Shown piece after piece: positions 1 through 9,141 of a stretch of 64,000 bases of DNA. Made by a program: the position numbers and the translations under genes. The stretch is from NCBI GenBank assembly GCA_024690605.1, contig JAILOV010000010.1:26493-90492 (forward strand). The letters run 5' to 3'. The stretch's first letter is position 1. Each line of letters begins with the position of its first letter. The notes beneath the pieces are model-generated. The model had not been told where the DNA came from. It worked only from the letters and a program-made list of their open reading frames with translations, and made no database searches. The DNA comes from Lachnospiraceae bacterium. GTDB taxonomy: Bacteria > Bacillota > Clostridia > Lachnospirales > Lachnospiraceae.

Positions 1-1190
1 CGTGCGTCCGCAAGCGCCGTCTTGATCGCCGGCAGCATCGCGATGGAGGAGGCAAAGGCGATCAGATCCCGCGGATTTGCTGTATGGAGACTGATCCTCG
101 ACATGAGACGCTCCAGATCATAGACCGGTGTCAGGTACTCCCGTAGTTCCTCCCTGACGATCGGACAGCGCACAAAGGCATCCACCGCGGACAGACGACG
201 GTTGATCCCGTCGGCCTCGATGAGCGGCTGCTCGATCCAGGTGCGCAGACGCCTCGCCCCCATGGCGGTCTTTGTTTTGTCCAGCACCCACAGAAGGGAG
301 CCTCTTTTCTTCTTGTCCCGGAGAGTCTCCGTGAGTTCGAGATTCCGTCTGGACGCCGCGTCCAGAAGCATGAAACGGGAGGCCAGATAGGGGGTGATCC
401 TGGTGATGTTGGAAAGCTCGGTCTTCTGCAGACTCTGCAGATAGGACAAAAGCGCCCCGGCTGCGATCAGACCGCAGGGAAACTCGGAGAGACCCAGCGC
501 GTCCGGCGAGGCGACATGAAAATGGGTGAGCAGCGTACGGGAACCGGACGGCTCGTCAAAATCATGGGCATCGAGCGTGTAGACGACCGCGCCGATCTTC
601 TCTCTGATCATGCTCAGGTCCGCGCCGCTCAGGGTGAACGCCTCGTTGCAGACGATCTCTCTGGGCGAGAGCTTCTGCAGCTCATCCAGCACGGCACGGA
701 GACCCTGCATCTCGGTGACCAGAAAATCGCCCGTGGTGATATCGGCAAAGGAGACACCCGCACGGTCCTCGGTATAGTAGATGCAGCAGACATAGTTGTT
801 CTCGGTGGCGTCCAGTGCCTGCATATTGAAATTCGTGCCGGGGGAGACGACGCGGATGACCGCCCGCTCCACCATGCCCTTGGCCTCTTTGGGGTCCTCC
901 ATCTGCTCACAGATCGCGACCTTGTAGCCGCGGTTCACAAGCCTTGTGATATAGGTGTCGGCGGAATGGAACGGGACACCGCACATCGGCGCACGCTCCT
1001 TAAGCCCGCAGCTCTTGCCCGTGAGGGTCAGCTCCAGCTCCCTTGATACCGTCTGCGCGTCTTCAAAGAACATCTCGTAGAAATCACCCAGCCGGTAAAA
1101 CAGGATACAGCCGGGATACTCGTCCTTTGTCTGCAGATAATGCCGCATCATCGGCGACAGGTTTTTTTCTTCTTCCTCAGTGAACTGCAT
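1..1190 (-). CDS. mutS: DNA mismatch repair protein MutS, N-terminal part (cut by window edge)
   Basis: This is the first 396 codons of MutS, the ATPase that recognises mismatches and starts mismatch repair. The frame runs off the left edge, so the ATPase domain is not visible. The protein opens MQFTEEEEKNLSPMMRHYLQ and carries the mismatch-reading Phe-x-Glu motif in GDFYEMFFEDA (Phe37, Glu39), followed by the connector and lever regions (RDKKKRGSLLWVLDKTKTAMGARRLR read in two pieces). The ATG at 1188-1190 lies inside the end of miaB, a 14-bp overlap, so the two are very probably co-transcribed and translationally coupled. The order miaB-mutS is common in Clostridia. Nothing odd is seen in the visible part. 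Confidence 0.95.
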   Translation of the reverse strand, partial: MQFTEEEEKNLSPMMRHYLQTKDEYPGCILFYRLGDFYEMFFEDAQTVSRELELTLTGKSCGLKERAPMCGVPFHSADTYITRLVNRGYKVAICEQMEDPKEAKGMVERAVIRVVSPGTNFNMQALDATENNYVCCIYYTEDRAGVSFADITTGDFLVTEMQGLRAVLDELQKLSPREIVCNEAFTLSGADLSMIREKIGAVVYTLDAHDFDEPSGSRTLLTHFHVASPDALGLSEFPCGLIAAGALLSYLQSLQKTELSNITRITPYLASRFMLLDAASRRNLELTETLRDKKKRGSLLWVLDKTKTAMGARRLRTWIEQPLIEADGINRRLSAVDAFVRCPIVREELREYLTPVYDLERLMSRISLHTANPRDLIAFASSIAMLPAIKTALADA

Positions 1191-2619
1191 CCGATCCCTG
1201 CACTCTCTGTCCGATATAATAAAAGCCCTTTGCTTCGCAAAGCTTCACCCGCACAAACTGCCCGATGAGTGTTTCGTCTCCCGGGAAATGGACCAGCTGG
1301 TTGTCCGAGAGACGCCCGGTGACAAGACGCGCGTCATTCTCGTTCACACTCTCCACAAGAACCTCGCCCACCGATCCTTCCTGTTTTTTCGTCTCCTCGG
1401 CGGCGATCTCCTGGACCGTCCGCAGGAGTCTGTCAAAGCCTTCCTGCGCCGTCTCCTTCGGGACCTGATCGGCGAATCCGGCCGCCGGTGTCCCCGACCG
1501 CCTGGAATACAAAAACGTGAACGCGTTGCGGAAACGCACGGATCTCACCACATCGATCGTTGCATCCACATCCTCCGGCGTCTCCCCCGGAAACCCGATG
1601 ATGATATCGGTCGTGAGCGCGATATCCGGCACACGTGCTTTGATCCGCTCACAGAGTGCGAGATATCCGGCGCTGTCATAGCCCCTGTTCATTCTCTTTA
1701 AGATCCGGTCGGACCCGGACTGGAGCGGCAGATGCAGATGTCTGGCGATGTTGTCGTGCGAACGGATGGTTTCGACGAGTTCATCCGAGAGATCCTTGGG
1801 ATGGGAGGTCATGAACCGCACGCGGCGGATCCCGGGGATCTCCGCCACACCGGCGAGCAGCTCGGGGAAGGAGCCGTATGCCGCCTCTTCGCCGGCGGGG
1901 ACATTCTTCCCATAGGAGTTGACATTCTGCCCGAGCAGCATGACCTCGCGCACGCCGTCATCGGCCAGTCGCCTGACCTCGTCCAGAATGTCCGCGGATC
2001 TTCTGCTGCGTTCCCTGCCGCGCACATAGGGCACGATGCAATAGGTGCAGAAATTGTCGCAGCCGAACATGATATTGACGCCGCTCTTAAACGGATATTT
2101 CCGCTTCGAAGGCAGATGCTCCAGGATCCGGTCGGTCCTGTCCCAGACATCGACGATCATATTCCCCGCATTTTCCGGTGCGAGCACGGCATCCAGAAGC
2201 GACGGGAAGGTGAAGAGATTATGGGTGCCGAAGATCAGATCCACAAAAGGGTAGCTCTTCTTCAGACGGTCGACATGCAGTTCCTCCTGCATCATGCATC
2301 CGCAGACGGCAAGCCGCGACCAGGGCTTTTCCTTTTTCCGCGCACCAACGGCACCCAGACGCCCGAAGAGGCGCTTGTCCGCATTCTCACGCACCGTACA
2401 GGTGTTGTAGATCAGAAAATCGGCATCCTCATCATCAATGATTGAAAACCCGGATTCCTCCAGGATCCCGGCCAGTTTCTCCGAATCCCGGGCATTCATC
2501 TGACAGCCAAAGGTCACCACGCAGGCCGTCGGTTTTCTTCCCAGAGACAAGGAAAGCGCGCGCACCCTGTCCCCTGCGCGCGCGATCGCATCCCTTTGTG
2601 TCTGCTCGTCGATCGTCAT
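1177..2619 (-). CDS. miaB: tRNA-2-methylthio-N6-dimethylallyladenosine synthase MiaB
   Basis: A 480-aa radical-SAM methylthiotransferase that adds a methylthio group to i6A37 of tRNAs reading UNN codons. The N-terminal cluster-binding cysteines appear in TFGCQMNARDSE, YNTCTVRENAD and CGCM. The radical-SAM motif is in FGCDNFCTYCIVPYVRGRER (CxxxCxxC), and the C-terminal TRAM part ends near VRVKLCEAKGFYYIG. I chose the ATG at 2619 (MTIDEQTQRD), which has GGAAGACGGAA upstream. A longer start at 2667 would read into the end of the upstream GlgX-like gene. The gene follows that gene by 19 bp and overlaps mutS. MiaB is preferred over MtaB because of the motif spacing and the mutS neighbour. Confidence 0.94.
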   Translation of the reverse strand: MTIDEQTQRDAIARAGDRVRALSLSLGRKPTACVVTFGCQMNARDSEKLAGILEESGFSIIDDEDADFLIYNTCTVRENADKRLFGRLGAVGARKKEKPWSRLAVCGCMMQEELHVDRLKKSYPFVDLIFGTHNLFTFPSLLDAVLAPENAGNMIVDVWDRTDRILEHLPSKRKYPFKSGVNIMFGCDNFCTYCIVPYVRGRERSRRSADILDEVRRLADDGVREVMLLGQNVNSYGKNVPAGEEAAYGSFPELLAGVAEIPGIRRVRFMTSHPKDLSDELVETIRSHDNIARHLHLPLQSGSDRILKRMNRGYDSAGYLALCERIKARVPDIALTTDIIIGFPGETPEDVDATIDVVRSVRFRNAFTFLYSRRSGTPAAGFADQVPKETAQEGFDRLLRTVQEIAAEETKKQEGSVGEVLVESVNENDARLVTGRLSDNQLVHFPGDETLIGQFVRVKLCEAKGFYYIGQRVQGSDAVH

Positions 2620-2638
2620 CCGTTCCGTCTTCCAAGGA

Positions 2639-4543
2639 CTAAAAAGGTGTCCTCGCCTCCTTGTCATTCATCCTGAATCTGCCGCGTGCCTCAAGGATCA
2701 GGCAGCTGCGTGCCGTGATCACAACGGTTTTCTCTCCTTTGAGACTCCGCTCTTCCGTTTCCGCGCCGGTGTTCCCTGTGTCGATGACCACTGTCCAGGA
2801 CAGCGGCTTGGGGATCGCCGGAAGCGCGAACCGCCTGCTCTCCCAATGCGCGTTGTAGATGCAGAACAGAAACGCGGGATCCTGCTCTCTGGCATAGAGG
2901 CAGCAGTACAGCATGCCCACACTGTGTGAATACTCCGAAAAATCGGGCTGCCAGGCCTCGACGCCGTGCGCGGATAGATCCGGAAAGCCGAAAGCCTTGT
3001 AATCCATAAGCCGGAGTGGTTTGGCCTGCCGCAGGATCGCGTGCTTCTTCCGATAGGCGGAGAGAAAACGGATAAAGTTCAGGGCCGCCTCACCCTGCGC
3101 CGTCGTCTCACCCCTCCAGTTGATCCAGGAGATCGCATTGTCCTGACAGTAGGGGTTGTTGTTGCCCTCCTGCGTGTGCAGGAATTCGTCACCGGCATAG
3201 AGCATCGGCGTGCCCTGCGCAAAGAACAGCATTGTGAGCATATTGAAGATCTGCTTTCTTCTGAGCTTCATCACGCTCTGTCTGCGCGTCTTCCCTTCCA
3301 CGCCGCAGTTCCAACCCGCATTGTCCGTCGCGCCGTCCGCGTTGTTCTCCCGGTTGGCCTCATTATGCTTGTGCTCATAGGACACGATATCCAGCAGGCG
3401 GAAGCCGTCATAGCCCGCCACATAGTTGACATTGCCATACACCGGCTGATTCTGGATCATCTGTCCGAAGAACGCGCCGATCGCATGATCATCTCCCTTG
3501 ACGAACCGACGGACCGTCATGGCAAAATCACCGCGGTAAAGGGAAAGCATCCGCTTCTCGCCGCTGTGCAGAAGCTTCGACGGATCGATCGATTCATAGT
3601 AGAGCTTCACGCCGGAAAGCGCCGGATCCGAAGCGATCGACTCGATCGCAAGTCCGCCGCCGATGAGGTGGAAGCCGTCCACACCGTAGAACCGCACCCA
3701 GTGCCTGAGAACCATACAGATCAGCGGTGTCGGATAGTCCTGCGGAAACCAGAACTGCAGGATGATGGCCAGACGGCGTTTGTGAAGCGCCGTCACGAGG
3801 GACAAAAACTCGGCACAGGCGTTGTCAGAAGCGGCATAGGCGCTGCGCGGCGCGAAATAATAGCCCTCCTTGTAGCCCCAGTAGTTGATCCTCTCTTCCG
3901 GTTCCTGTTCGCCGTCTTTGCCCGAGAGGACCGCCGGCATGACCATGGCGGGCTGCTCCACCGGTTCTCTGGCGATCAGTTCATAGGCCGGCATCAGTTC
4001 CACGGCCGTCGCTCCCAGTGATGTGATGTGATCGAGCTTATCGATGATCCCGGCAAAGGTGCCGTGATGCGCTTTCGGCACACCGGCACTCGGGCTCATG
4101 GTGAAGCCGCGGACATGGAGAAGATAGATGAAATCATCCTCCGGTGCGATTCTGGTGCGAAGCCTGGATGCGAAAGCCCGGTCCAGATAGTCCACGGGCG
4201 GCTTTGCGAGCACATGACCGAAAACCTCGGAAGGGTCCGGATGCGCCTGGATGTCGGAGAGACCGAAAAGCCGGAAGGAACAGGGATCCGCGATCTCCCG
4301 CTTGCCGTCCAGAATGCGGTAGCGGTCATATTTCGCCGGGATCCCCTTGATCCGCACGGAATACAGACGGCCGATGCAAACGGATTCGGGAAAAAGAACC
4401 TCGATCGGGTCCGCGTTATCCAAGCTGTAAAAGACGATTCCGCACTTTTTGTCTGAGGTAAAATATCCGCAGAAAAAAACTGTCTCGCCTTCGCGAAAAC
4501 AGCGGGGTTCCGTCCGATGATCACTCTCTGTCTCAATACGCAT
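2639..4543 (-). CDS. GlgX-like (GH13) protein with degenerate active site
   Basis: A 634-aa protein built like a glycogen-debranching/isoamylase enzyme: a CBM48-like N-terminal region (about residues 17-95), a GH13 barrel (about 135-470) and a C-terminal beta domain. Family landmarks are clear (HVRGFT, INYWGYKEGYYFAPRSAYA in part, HKHNEAN, QGTPMLYAGDE). The catalytic regions are altered. Region I, normally DVVYNH, reads LQFWFP (about 262-267). Region II, normally GFRFD, reads GFHLI, so the nucleophile Asp is Ile294 and its Arg is His292. Region IV, normally AHDGF, reads GYDGF (Tyr378). Glu317 of region III is kept. From GH13 knowledge, loss of the nucleophile should abolish hydrolysis. I infer a binding or regulatory role in alpha-glucan metabolism. 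The ATG at 4543 has no ribosome site but lies 6 bp after a TATAAT (see promoter). Confidence 0.82.
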   Translation of the reverse strand: MRIETESDHRTEPRCFREGETVFFCGYFTSDKKCGIVFYSLDNADPIEVLFPESVCIGRLYSVRIKGIPAKYDRYRILDGKREIADPCSFRLFGLSDIQAHPDPSEVFGHVLAKPPVDYLDRAFASRLRTRIAPEDDFIYLLHVRGFTMSPSAGVPKAHHGTFAGIIDKLDHITSLGATAVELMPAYELIAREPVEQPAMVMPAVLSGKDGEQEPEERINYWGYKEGYYFAPRSAYAASDNACAEFLSLVTALHKRRLAIILQFWFPQDYPTPLICMVLRHWVRFYGVDGFHLIGGGLAIESIASDPALSGVKLYYESIDPSKLLHSGEKRMLSLYRGDFAMTVRRFVKGDDHAIGAFFGQMIQNQPVYGNVNYVAGYDGFRLLDIVSYEHKHNEANRENNADGATDNAGWNCGVEGKTRRQSVMKLRRKQIFNMLTMLFFAQGTPMLYAGDEFLHTQEGNNNPYCQDNAISWINWRGETTAQGEAALNFIRFLSAYRKKHAILRQAKPLRLMDYKAFGFPDLSAHGVEAWQPDFSEYSHSVGMLYCCLYAREQDPAFLFCIYNAHWESRRFALPAIPKPLSWTVVIDTGNTGAETEERSLKGEKTVVITARSCLILEARGRFRMNDKEARTPF

Positions 4544-4549
4544 GGAACG

Positions 4550-4578
4550 ATTATAGCACAGGGGCAGGCCCTTTACAA
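4550..4578 (-). promoter_or_regulatory. sigma-A promoter for GlgX-like gene, predicted leaderless
   Basis: On the minus strand TTGTAA (4573-4578), a 17-bp spacer and TATAAT (4550-4555) form a good promoter. The -10 box ends 6 bp before the ATG at 4543, which puts the expected transcript start at or next to the A of the start codon. It overlaps the stop codon of the upstream helicase gene. Confidence 0.65.
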
Positions 4579-6476
4579 CCGTCGGCGGTCGCCGGACGGA
4601 CATCCTTAAGAAGCGGCCGGAGGAACCTTGAAGGTGCGCACACATAGTTGTCACTCCCCGTGAGCCGGGACAGGATCAGCGTCCGTCTGGCTCTCGTCAT
4701 GGCGACATAGAACAGCCGCCGTTCCTCTTCGATCTGCATGGGGAGCACGCTTTTGCGGGCGGGGATCGTCCCCTCATTGATCCCCGGCAGCCACACGGCG
4801 TCAAATTCCAGGCCTTTTGCGGCATGCATGGTGAGGATGTGCACACCTTCCGCCCCGTTCCGCTCCCGTGCTTGATCTTCCGATGCCGCGTTCTGTCTGT
4901 CACTGACGGCGTTCAGGAACAAAGCGGTCTGCGGGAAAGCCTCCGCCTCCTGCTGCAGACGGTCGAGCCTTGCCATCGAAACACCGTGATCTCCGTATTC
5001 CCGTGATTCCGCAAGATAGCGTTCATAACCGATCTGACTGCGGATATACCGGATCGCCAGCGACGGGCGCAGGCCGCGGAGCATCTTCAGCTCCCTGTCA
5101 AGCTTCCGCACCTTGAACAGCATCGCCGGCCGGTCTCTGTAATAGGCAAGCGCTTCCTCCACGGCAAAGTGCTCACTGCGCACACATTCTCTGGAGAGAT
5201 ACCGGAGCGGCCTGTTCATGACCCGGTAAAAGTCCTCCTGACGGGGCTGTGTGCCCGCGAGACGAAGATATGCCAGCACATCGGCAACCTCGCCCGTCTC
5301 GTAGAAATTGTCCGCCTTCGCCGGTGCACAGACGGCCAGTCCGGAGGCGCGGATCAGATCGGTCAGCACAGCCGCCTGCGCATTGGTCCTGACGATGACC
5401 GCGGTATCGTTCAGGTCACGCCGTTCCTTAAGAAACGCGAGGATCGCGCGCTGTTCCTCTTCTTTTGTTTGAAAGGTCAGATCCAGCACCTCCCCCGCCT
5501 CATCCGTCCGGCCGGCTCGAATCACCTTATGGAAGCGGTGGGTATTCTCCCCGATCACTTTAAGTGAAGCATCGAGGATCGCCTTTCTGCAGCGGTAATT
5601 GACATCGAGTGCAAAGACCTGCGCGTCCGGAAACTCATCCTTAAAGTGCAGCATGAAGGAGGGATCGGAGCCGCGAAAGCCGTAGATCGACTGATCGTCA
5701 TCCCCCACGACGAAGAGATGATGCGCCGGTGCGGAGAGGAACTTCACGATCCGAAACTGCACCCGGTTGATATCCTGATATTCATCGATGAGCAGATATG
5801 GAAAACGTGCCCGCCAGAGAGCAAGCGTCTCCGGCTCGCTTTCCAGCATCCGCAGACAGCGCACGAGGATGTCATCAAAATCCATCAGATCCAGTTCCCG
5901 GAGCATCCGCTCGTAACCGGCGAAGATGGCCGGAAAATGCCTGCCGCAGGGAGGTTCTCCGTGACCGTTATCTCCCTTTGTCGCTTTCTCCCATTCCCCG
6001 GGATCTCCCGAACCCTTGATGCGGCTGATCTCCGACAGGATCTGTTCCAGAAGATCGGTGGACGGAACGATGGACGGGTCTGTCGCATGCGCATCCGCGA
6101 GCAGCAGCCGCAGGATCCTGCGCTTTTCCTTTTCCGTGATGATCTTTACGGAAGATGCCTCCCCCTGTTCGTGGGAGAGACGGAGCATTCTGTAGAAAAC
6201 GGAATGGAACGTGCCGAAAACGACTTCCGGATAACGGTTGTCCGTTTTCTTTAAGAATCTTCGCCGCATCTGTACGGCGGCCTGTCTGGTAAAGGTGATC
6301 GTCAGGATCTGAGATGGGGATATGCGGTGCTGTTCGATGAGATAAAGGATGCGTTCCGTGATGACAAAGGTCTTGCCGCTGCCCGGCCCCGCGAGCACCA
6401 CGGCGGGGCCGTCCCTGTGCGCGATCGCCTTTTTCTGCGAAGCGTTCGCGCACGAACCGGTTTTTTTATCCGCCAA
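4551..6476 (-). CDS. UvrD/PcrA/Rep-type ATP-dependent DNA helicase
   Basis: A 641-aa superfamily 1A helicase that would unwind DNA 3' to 5' in repair or replication. Motifs in order: Q-motif region (SQKKAI), Walker A GPGSGKT, DEYQDIN (motif II), VGDDDQSIYGFRGS (III), LDVNYRC (IV), TMHAAKGLEFDAVWLPG (V) and RRLFYVAMTRAR (VI). It is shorter than typical PcrA (about 720-750 aa) and lacks an obvious C-terminal PcrA tail, so it may be a Lachnospiraceae side family rather than the essential PcrA. The start is the TTG at 6476 (LADKKTGS as Met-ADKKTGS), because AAAGGGGGT lies 9 bp upstream. It overlaps the end of gltX by 11 bp. A longer frame to 6602 exists but has no helicase-like sequence. Confidence 0.9.
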   Translation of the reverse strand: MADKKTGSCANASQKKAIAHRDGPAVVLAGPGSGKTFVITERILYLIEQHRISPSQILTITFTRQAAVQMRRRFLKKTDNRYPEVVFGTFHSVFYRMLRLSHEQGEASSVKIITEKEKRRILRLLLADAHATDPSIVPSTDLLEQILSEISRIKGSGDPGEWEKATKGDNGHGEPPCGRHFPAIFAGYERMLRELDLMDFDDILVRCLRMLESEPETLALWRARFPYLLIDEYQDINRVQFRIVKFLSAPAHHLFVVGDDDQSIYGFRGSDPSFMLHFKDEFPDAQVFALDVNYRCRKAILDASLKVIGENTHRFHKVIRAGRTDEAGEVLDLTFQTKEEEQRAILAFLKERRDLNDTAVIVRTNAQAAVLTDLIRASGLAVCAPAKADNFYETGEVADVLAYLRLAGTQPRQEDFYRVMNRPLRYLSRECVRSEHFAVEEALAYYRDRPAMLFKVRKLDRELKMLRGLRPSLAIRYIRSQIGYERYLAESREYGDHGVSMARLDRLQQEAEAFPQTALFLNAVSDRQNAASEDQARERNGAEGVHILTMHAAKGLEFDAVWLPGINEGTIPARKSVLPMQIEEERRLFYVAMTRARRTLILSRLTGSDNYVCAPSRFLRPLLKDVRPATADGCKGPAPVL

Positions 6477-7926
6477 GCAAACTGACCCCCTTTCGCATGC
6501 GCCGGAGGCTCTCCTCCCTACCGAGAAGCTCGAGGATCTCGGTCGCTCCGCAGGGTGTCGTGGCAAGCCCCGACAGCGCGATGCGTAACGGCCAGAGCAC
6601 ATAGCCGTTCTTGTAGCCGTGCTCCGTGATCCACCCGGAGAGCGCCTGATAGATCACGTCATTGCTGTAGTCTTCCTGTGCTTCCAGAAACGGGATCAGT
6701 TCCTTCAGGACCGCGAGCGAAGAAGCCTCGTCGGTCTTCATCTTTTTGTGACAGTAGATCGCGGTGTCATAGTCGGCAAGCTCGCCGAAGAACCGGATCA
6801 TCCCCGGGATATCGGGCAGGATCTCCACGCGGGACTGCACCATCGCACAGAGCTTCTCAAGCTTGCTCTCATCATCCGCAAAGGCAGGCAGCGTCTCCCG
6901 GATCACCGGCTCCGCCAGCTTTCGGAAGTTCCCGGGATCCATGGCCTTTAAGTATTCGCCGTTCATCCAGCGAAGCTTCTGATAATCAAAGACAGCGGGC
7001 GACTTGCTGATCCTGTGATAGTCAAAGCAGTCGATCAGGTCGTTCAGCGACATGATCTCCCGGTTGTCCTCCGGAGACCAGCCGAGAAGCGCCACGAAAT
7101 TGACGACCGCCTCGGCAAGGAACCCCTGCTCGATCAGATCCTCAAAAGAGGAATGGCCGCTCCGCTTGGAAAGCTTTTTGTGCTCCTCATCGGTGATCAG
7201 CGGGCAGTGGATGTAGACCGGGATGTCCCAGCCGAATGCTTCGTAGAGCCGGTTGTATTTCGGCGTGGAGGAGATATACTCGTTGCCGCGGACCACATGG
7301 GTGATGCCCATCAGATGATCGTCCACCACATTGGCAAAATTATAGGTGGGATACCCGTCGGACTTGATCAGCACCATATCGTCAAGCTCGGCGTTGTCCA
7401 CTTCGATCTCCCCGTAGAGCTCATCCGTAAAGACCGTTTTGCCCTCCCGCGGATTGTTCTGTCTGATGACATGCGGCACGCCTGCCGCAAGCTTTTCCCT
7501 GACCTCCTCCCCGGAGAGCGAGAGGCAGTGCTTGTCATAGACCATCACTTCCTTGCCCTCGATCTGCTGCTTCAGGGAGTCCAGTCTCTCCTGCGTGCAG
7601 AAGCAGTAATAGGCCTCCTTTTTGGCCACGAGTTCCTCGGCGTAACGCTGATAGATGCCCGCTTTCACACGCTCGCTCTGCACATACGGGCCGACCGGGC
7701 CGCCCACATCCGGGCCCTCATCGTGCTTTAACCCCGTGTCCTTCAATGTCCGGTAGATCAGATCCGTAGCGCCCTCCACGAAGCGCTCCTGATCGGTATC
7801 CTCGATACGAAGCAGGAAATCGCCGTTCTCATGCCTGGCGATCAGATAGGCATAGAGTGCCGTTCGAAGATTGCCCACGTGCATTTTTCCCGTGGGGCTC
7901 GGTGCATAGCGTGTCCTGATTTTCAT
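6466..7926 (-). CDS. gltX: glutamate--tRNA ligase
   Basis: A 486-aa class I aminoacyl-tRNA synthetase that charges tRNA-Glu. The HIGH-type motif lies in YAPSPTGKMHVGNLRTAL, just after the start, and the KMSKS-type motif is KKLSKRSG. A CFC...YDKHC pair at the CP1 insertion may bind zinc. Length is normal. The ATG at 7926 has AGGAGAACAGC before it. A promoter lies about 45 bp upstream and the helicase gene follows with an overlap. Whether it also charges tRNA-Gln cannot be decided here because no gatCAB is in the window. Confidence 0.96.
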   Translation of the reverse strand: MKIRTRYAPSPTGKMHVGNLRTALYAYLIARHENGDFLLRIEDTDQERFVEGATDLIYRTLKDTGLKHDEGPDVGGPVGPYVQSERVKAGIYQRYAEELVAKKEAYYCFCTQERLDSLKQQIEGKEVMVYDKHCLSLSGEEVREKLAAGVPHVIRQNNPREGKTVFTDELYGEIEVDNAELDDMVLIKSDGYPTYNFANVVDDHLMGITHVVRGNEYISSTPKYNRLYEAFGWDIPVYIHCPLITDEEHKKLSKRSGHSSFEDLIEQGFLAEAVVNFVALLGWSPEDNREIMSLNDLIDCFDYHRISKSPAVFDYQKLRWMNGEYLKAMDPGNFRKLAEPVIRETLPAFADDESKLEKLCAMVQSRVEILPDIPGMIRFFGELADYDTAIYCHKKMKTDEASSLAVLKELIPFLEAQEDYSNDVIYQALSGWITEHGYKNGYVLWPLRIALSGLATTPCGATEILELLGREESLRRMRKGVSLLGG

Positions 7927-7968
7927 GCTGTTCTCCTGTTCTGTGGGATGTCGGAAAAGACGATCTAA

Positions 7969-7997
7969 ATTCTACCGCACATGAGACCTGTTTGCAA
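7969..7997 (-). promoter_or_regulatory. promoter of gltX
   Basis: TTGCAA (7992-7997), a 17-bp spacer and TAGAAT (7969-7974) on the minus strand, 42 bp upstream of the gltX start. Confidence 0.6.
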
Positions 7998-8007
7998 GTC
8001 AAAATTC

Positions 8008-9141
8008 CTATCGGATCCGCACACCGTGGTTGAAGACCATGACGATCCGCAGGTCCTCATCAAGTGCCACGAGACAGGCTTTCTTTCCCGGCTCGATGCT
8101 GCCGTGATCCCGATCGATCCCGATGGCGCGCGCGGGATTGATCGATGCGCATTTCACGGCCGAAGCGAGCGGGATCCCCATATCCCGCACGGCGATCCTG
8201 AGGCATTCCATCAGATGGACCGCACTGCCCGCGATCGTTCCGTCCGCAAGCTGGGCGCGGTGTCCCCTCTTGGTGACCTGCTGACCGCCCAGACGGTAAT
8301 CGCCGTCCTCCATGCCGGCCGCTTCCATCGAGTCGCTGATGAAGATGATACGGTCGTCGCCGAACATGCGAAAGGCCGTCCGCACCATGGCCGGGTGAAT
8401 GTGGATCCCGTCGCAGATCATCTCGACACGGACGGAACCGGCATCCGCTGCTGCGGGGATGGGTCCGGGGTTACGCGTTCCCATGCCGTTCATCGCGTTG
8501 AAAAGATGCGTGACCTGCTTCACACCGGCAGCGAAGGCGCGGGAAGCAAGATCATAGTCGGCGTTCGTGTGCGCGAGCGACAGGACGGTCTCTCTCCCGA
8601 CTGCTTCAATAAAGGCAAAAGCGCCTTCCGTCTCCGGCGCCAGATCGACGATCCGGATCAGCCCCTGTGCGGCCTCCTGAAGTCTTAAGAACATCGCGGG
8701 ATCCGGCGGCACCAGATAGGCGGGATCCTGTGCGCCGCATTTCTCTTTCGAGAGAAACGGTCCCTCCAGACGGATGCCGACGAGTGCGGCGCCGCGTTCT
8801 TCCTGCCACGCAGCTGCGGCCCTGCAGATCCTTAACAGTTCCTCCTCGGGCAGCGTCATGGTCGCCGGACAGATCGCCGTGACACCCTGACGCTCTTCAT
8901 AATCCGCGATCGCACGGATGGATTCCCCGTCGCCGTCACAGAGATCATGTCCCATGCACCCGTGGAAATGGATGTCCACAAGCCCCGGGATCAGGCGGAG
9001 ACCGGAAGCGTCGATCCGTTCCGCCCCGTCCGGCGGCTCAGCGGCGTCGCAAAATCTGCCGTCCGCGATCAGCACATCACCGGCCGTAAAGTGGCCGTCG
9101 GAGCGGAACACCTGACCGTTTTGCAGCAGGATCGGTCTCAT
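8008..9141 (-). CDS. nagA: N-acetylglucosamine-6-phosphate deacetylase
   Basis: A 377-aa amidohydrolase that removes acetate from GlcNAc-6-phosphate in amino-sugar catabolism and cell-wall recycling. The metal-binding motif is DIHFHGCMGHD, a second histidine pair is in SLAHTNADY and VTHLFNAM, and the catalytic Asp is in FISDSMEAAG. The start at 9141 (MRPILLQNG) forms an ATGA overlap with the stop of the upstream esterase gene, so I prefer it to an upstream in-frame start at 9159. No nagB is adjacent. It is the last gene of the AKR-feoAB-esterase run. Confidence 0.93.
   Translation of the reverse strand: MRPILLQNGQVFRSDGHFTAGDVLIADGRFCDAAEPPDGAERIDASGLRLIPGLVDIHFHGCMGHDLCDGDGESIRAIADYEERQGVTAICPATMTLPEEELLRICRAAAAWQEERGAALVGIRLEGPFLSKEKCGAQDPAYLVPPDPAMFLRLQEAAQGLIRIVDLAPETEGAFAFIEAVGRETVLSLAHTNADYDLASRAFAAGVKQVTHLFNAMNGMGTRNPGPIPAAADAGSVRVEMICDGIHIHPAMVRTAFRMFGDDRIIFISDSMEAAGMEDGDYRLGGQQVTKRGHRAQLADGTIAGSAVHLMECLRIAVRDMGIPLASAVKCASINPARAIGIDRDHGSIEPGKKACLVALDEDLRIVMVFNHGVRIR

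Noticed and set aside
6476..6602. Extension of the helicase gene to an ATG at 6602
   Set aside because: The extra residues read through the end of gltX in another frame and look random; the TTG at 6476 has a good ribosome site.
7927..8007. T-box or other riboswitch before gltX, and likewise before ilvA and hisZG
   Set aside because: The leader before gltX is only about 40 nt, and ilvA and hisZG follow other genes within about 30 bp, leaving no room for such elements.
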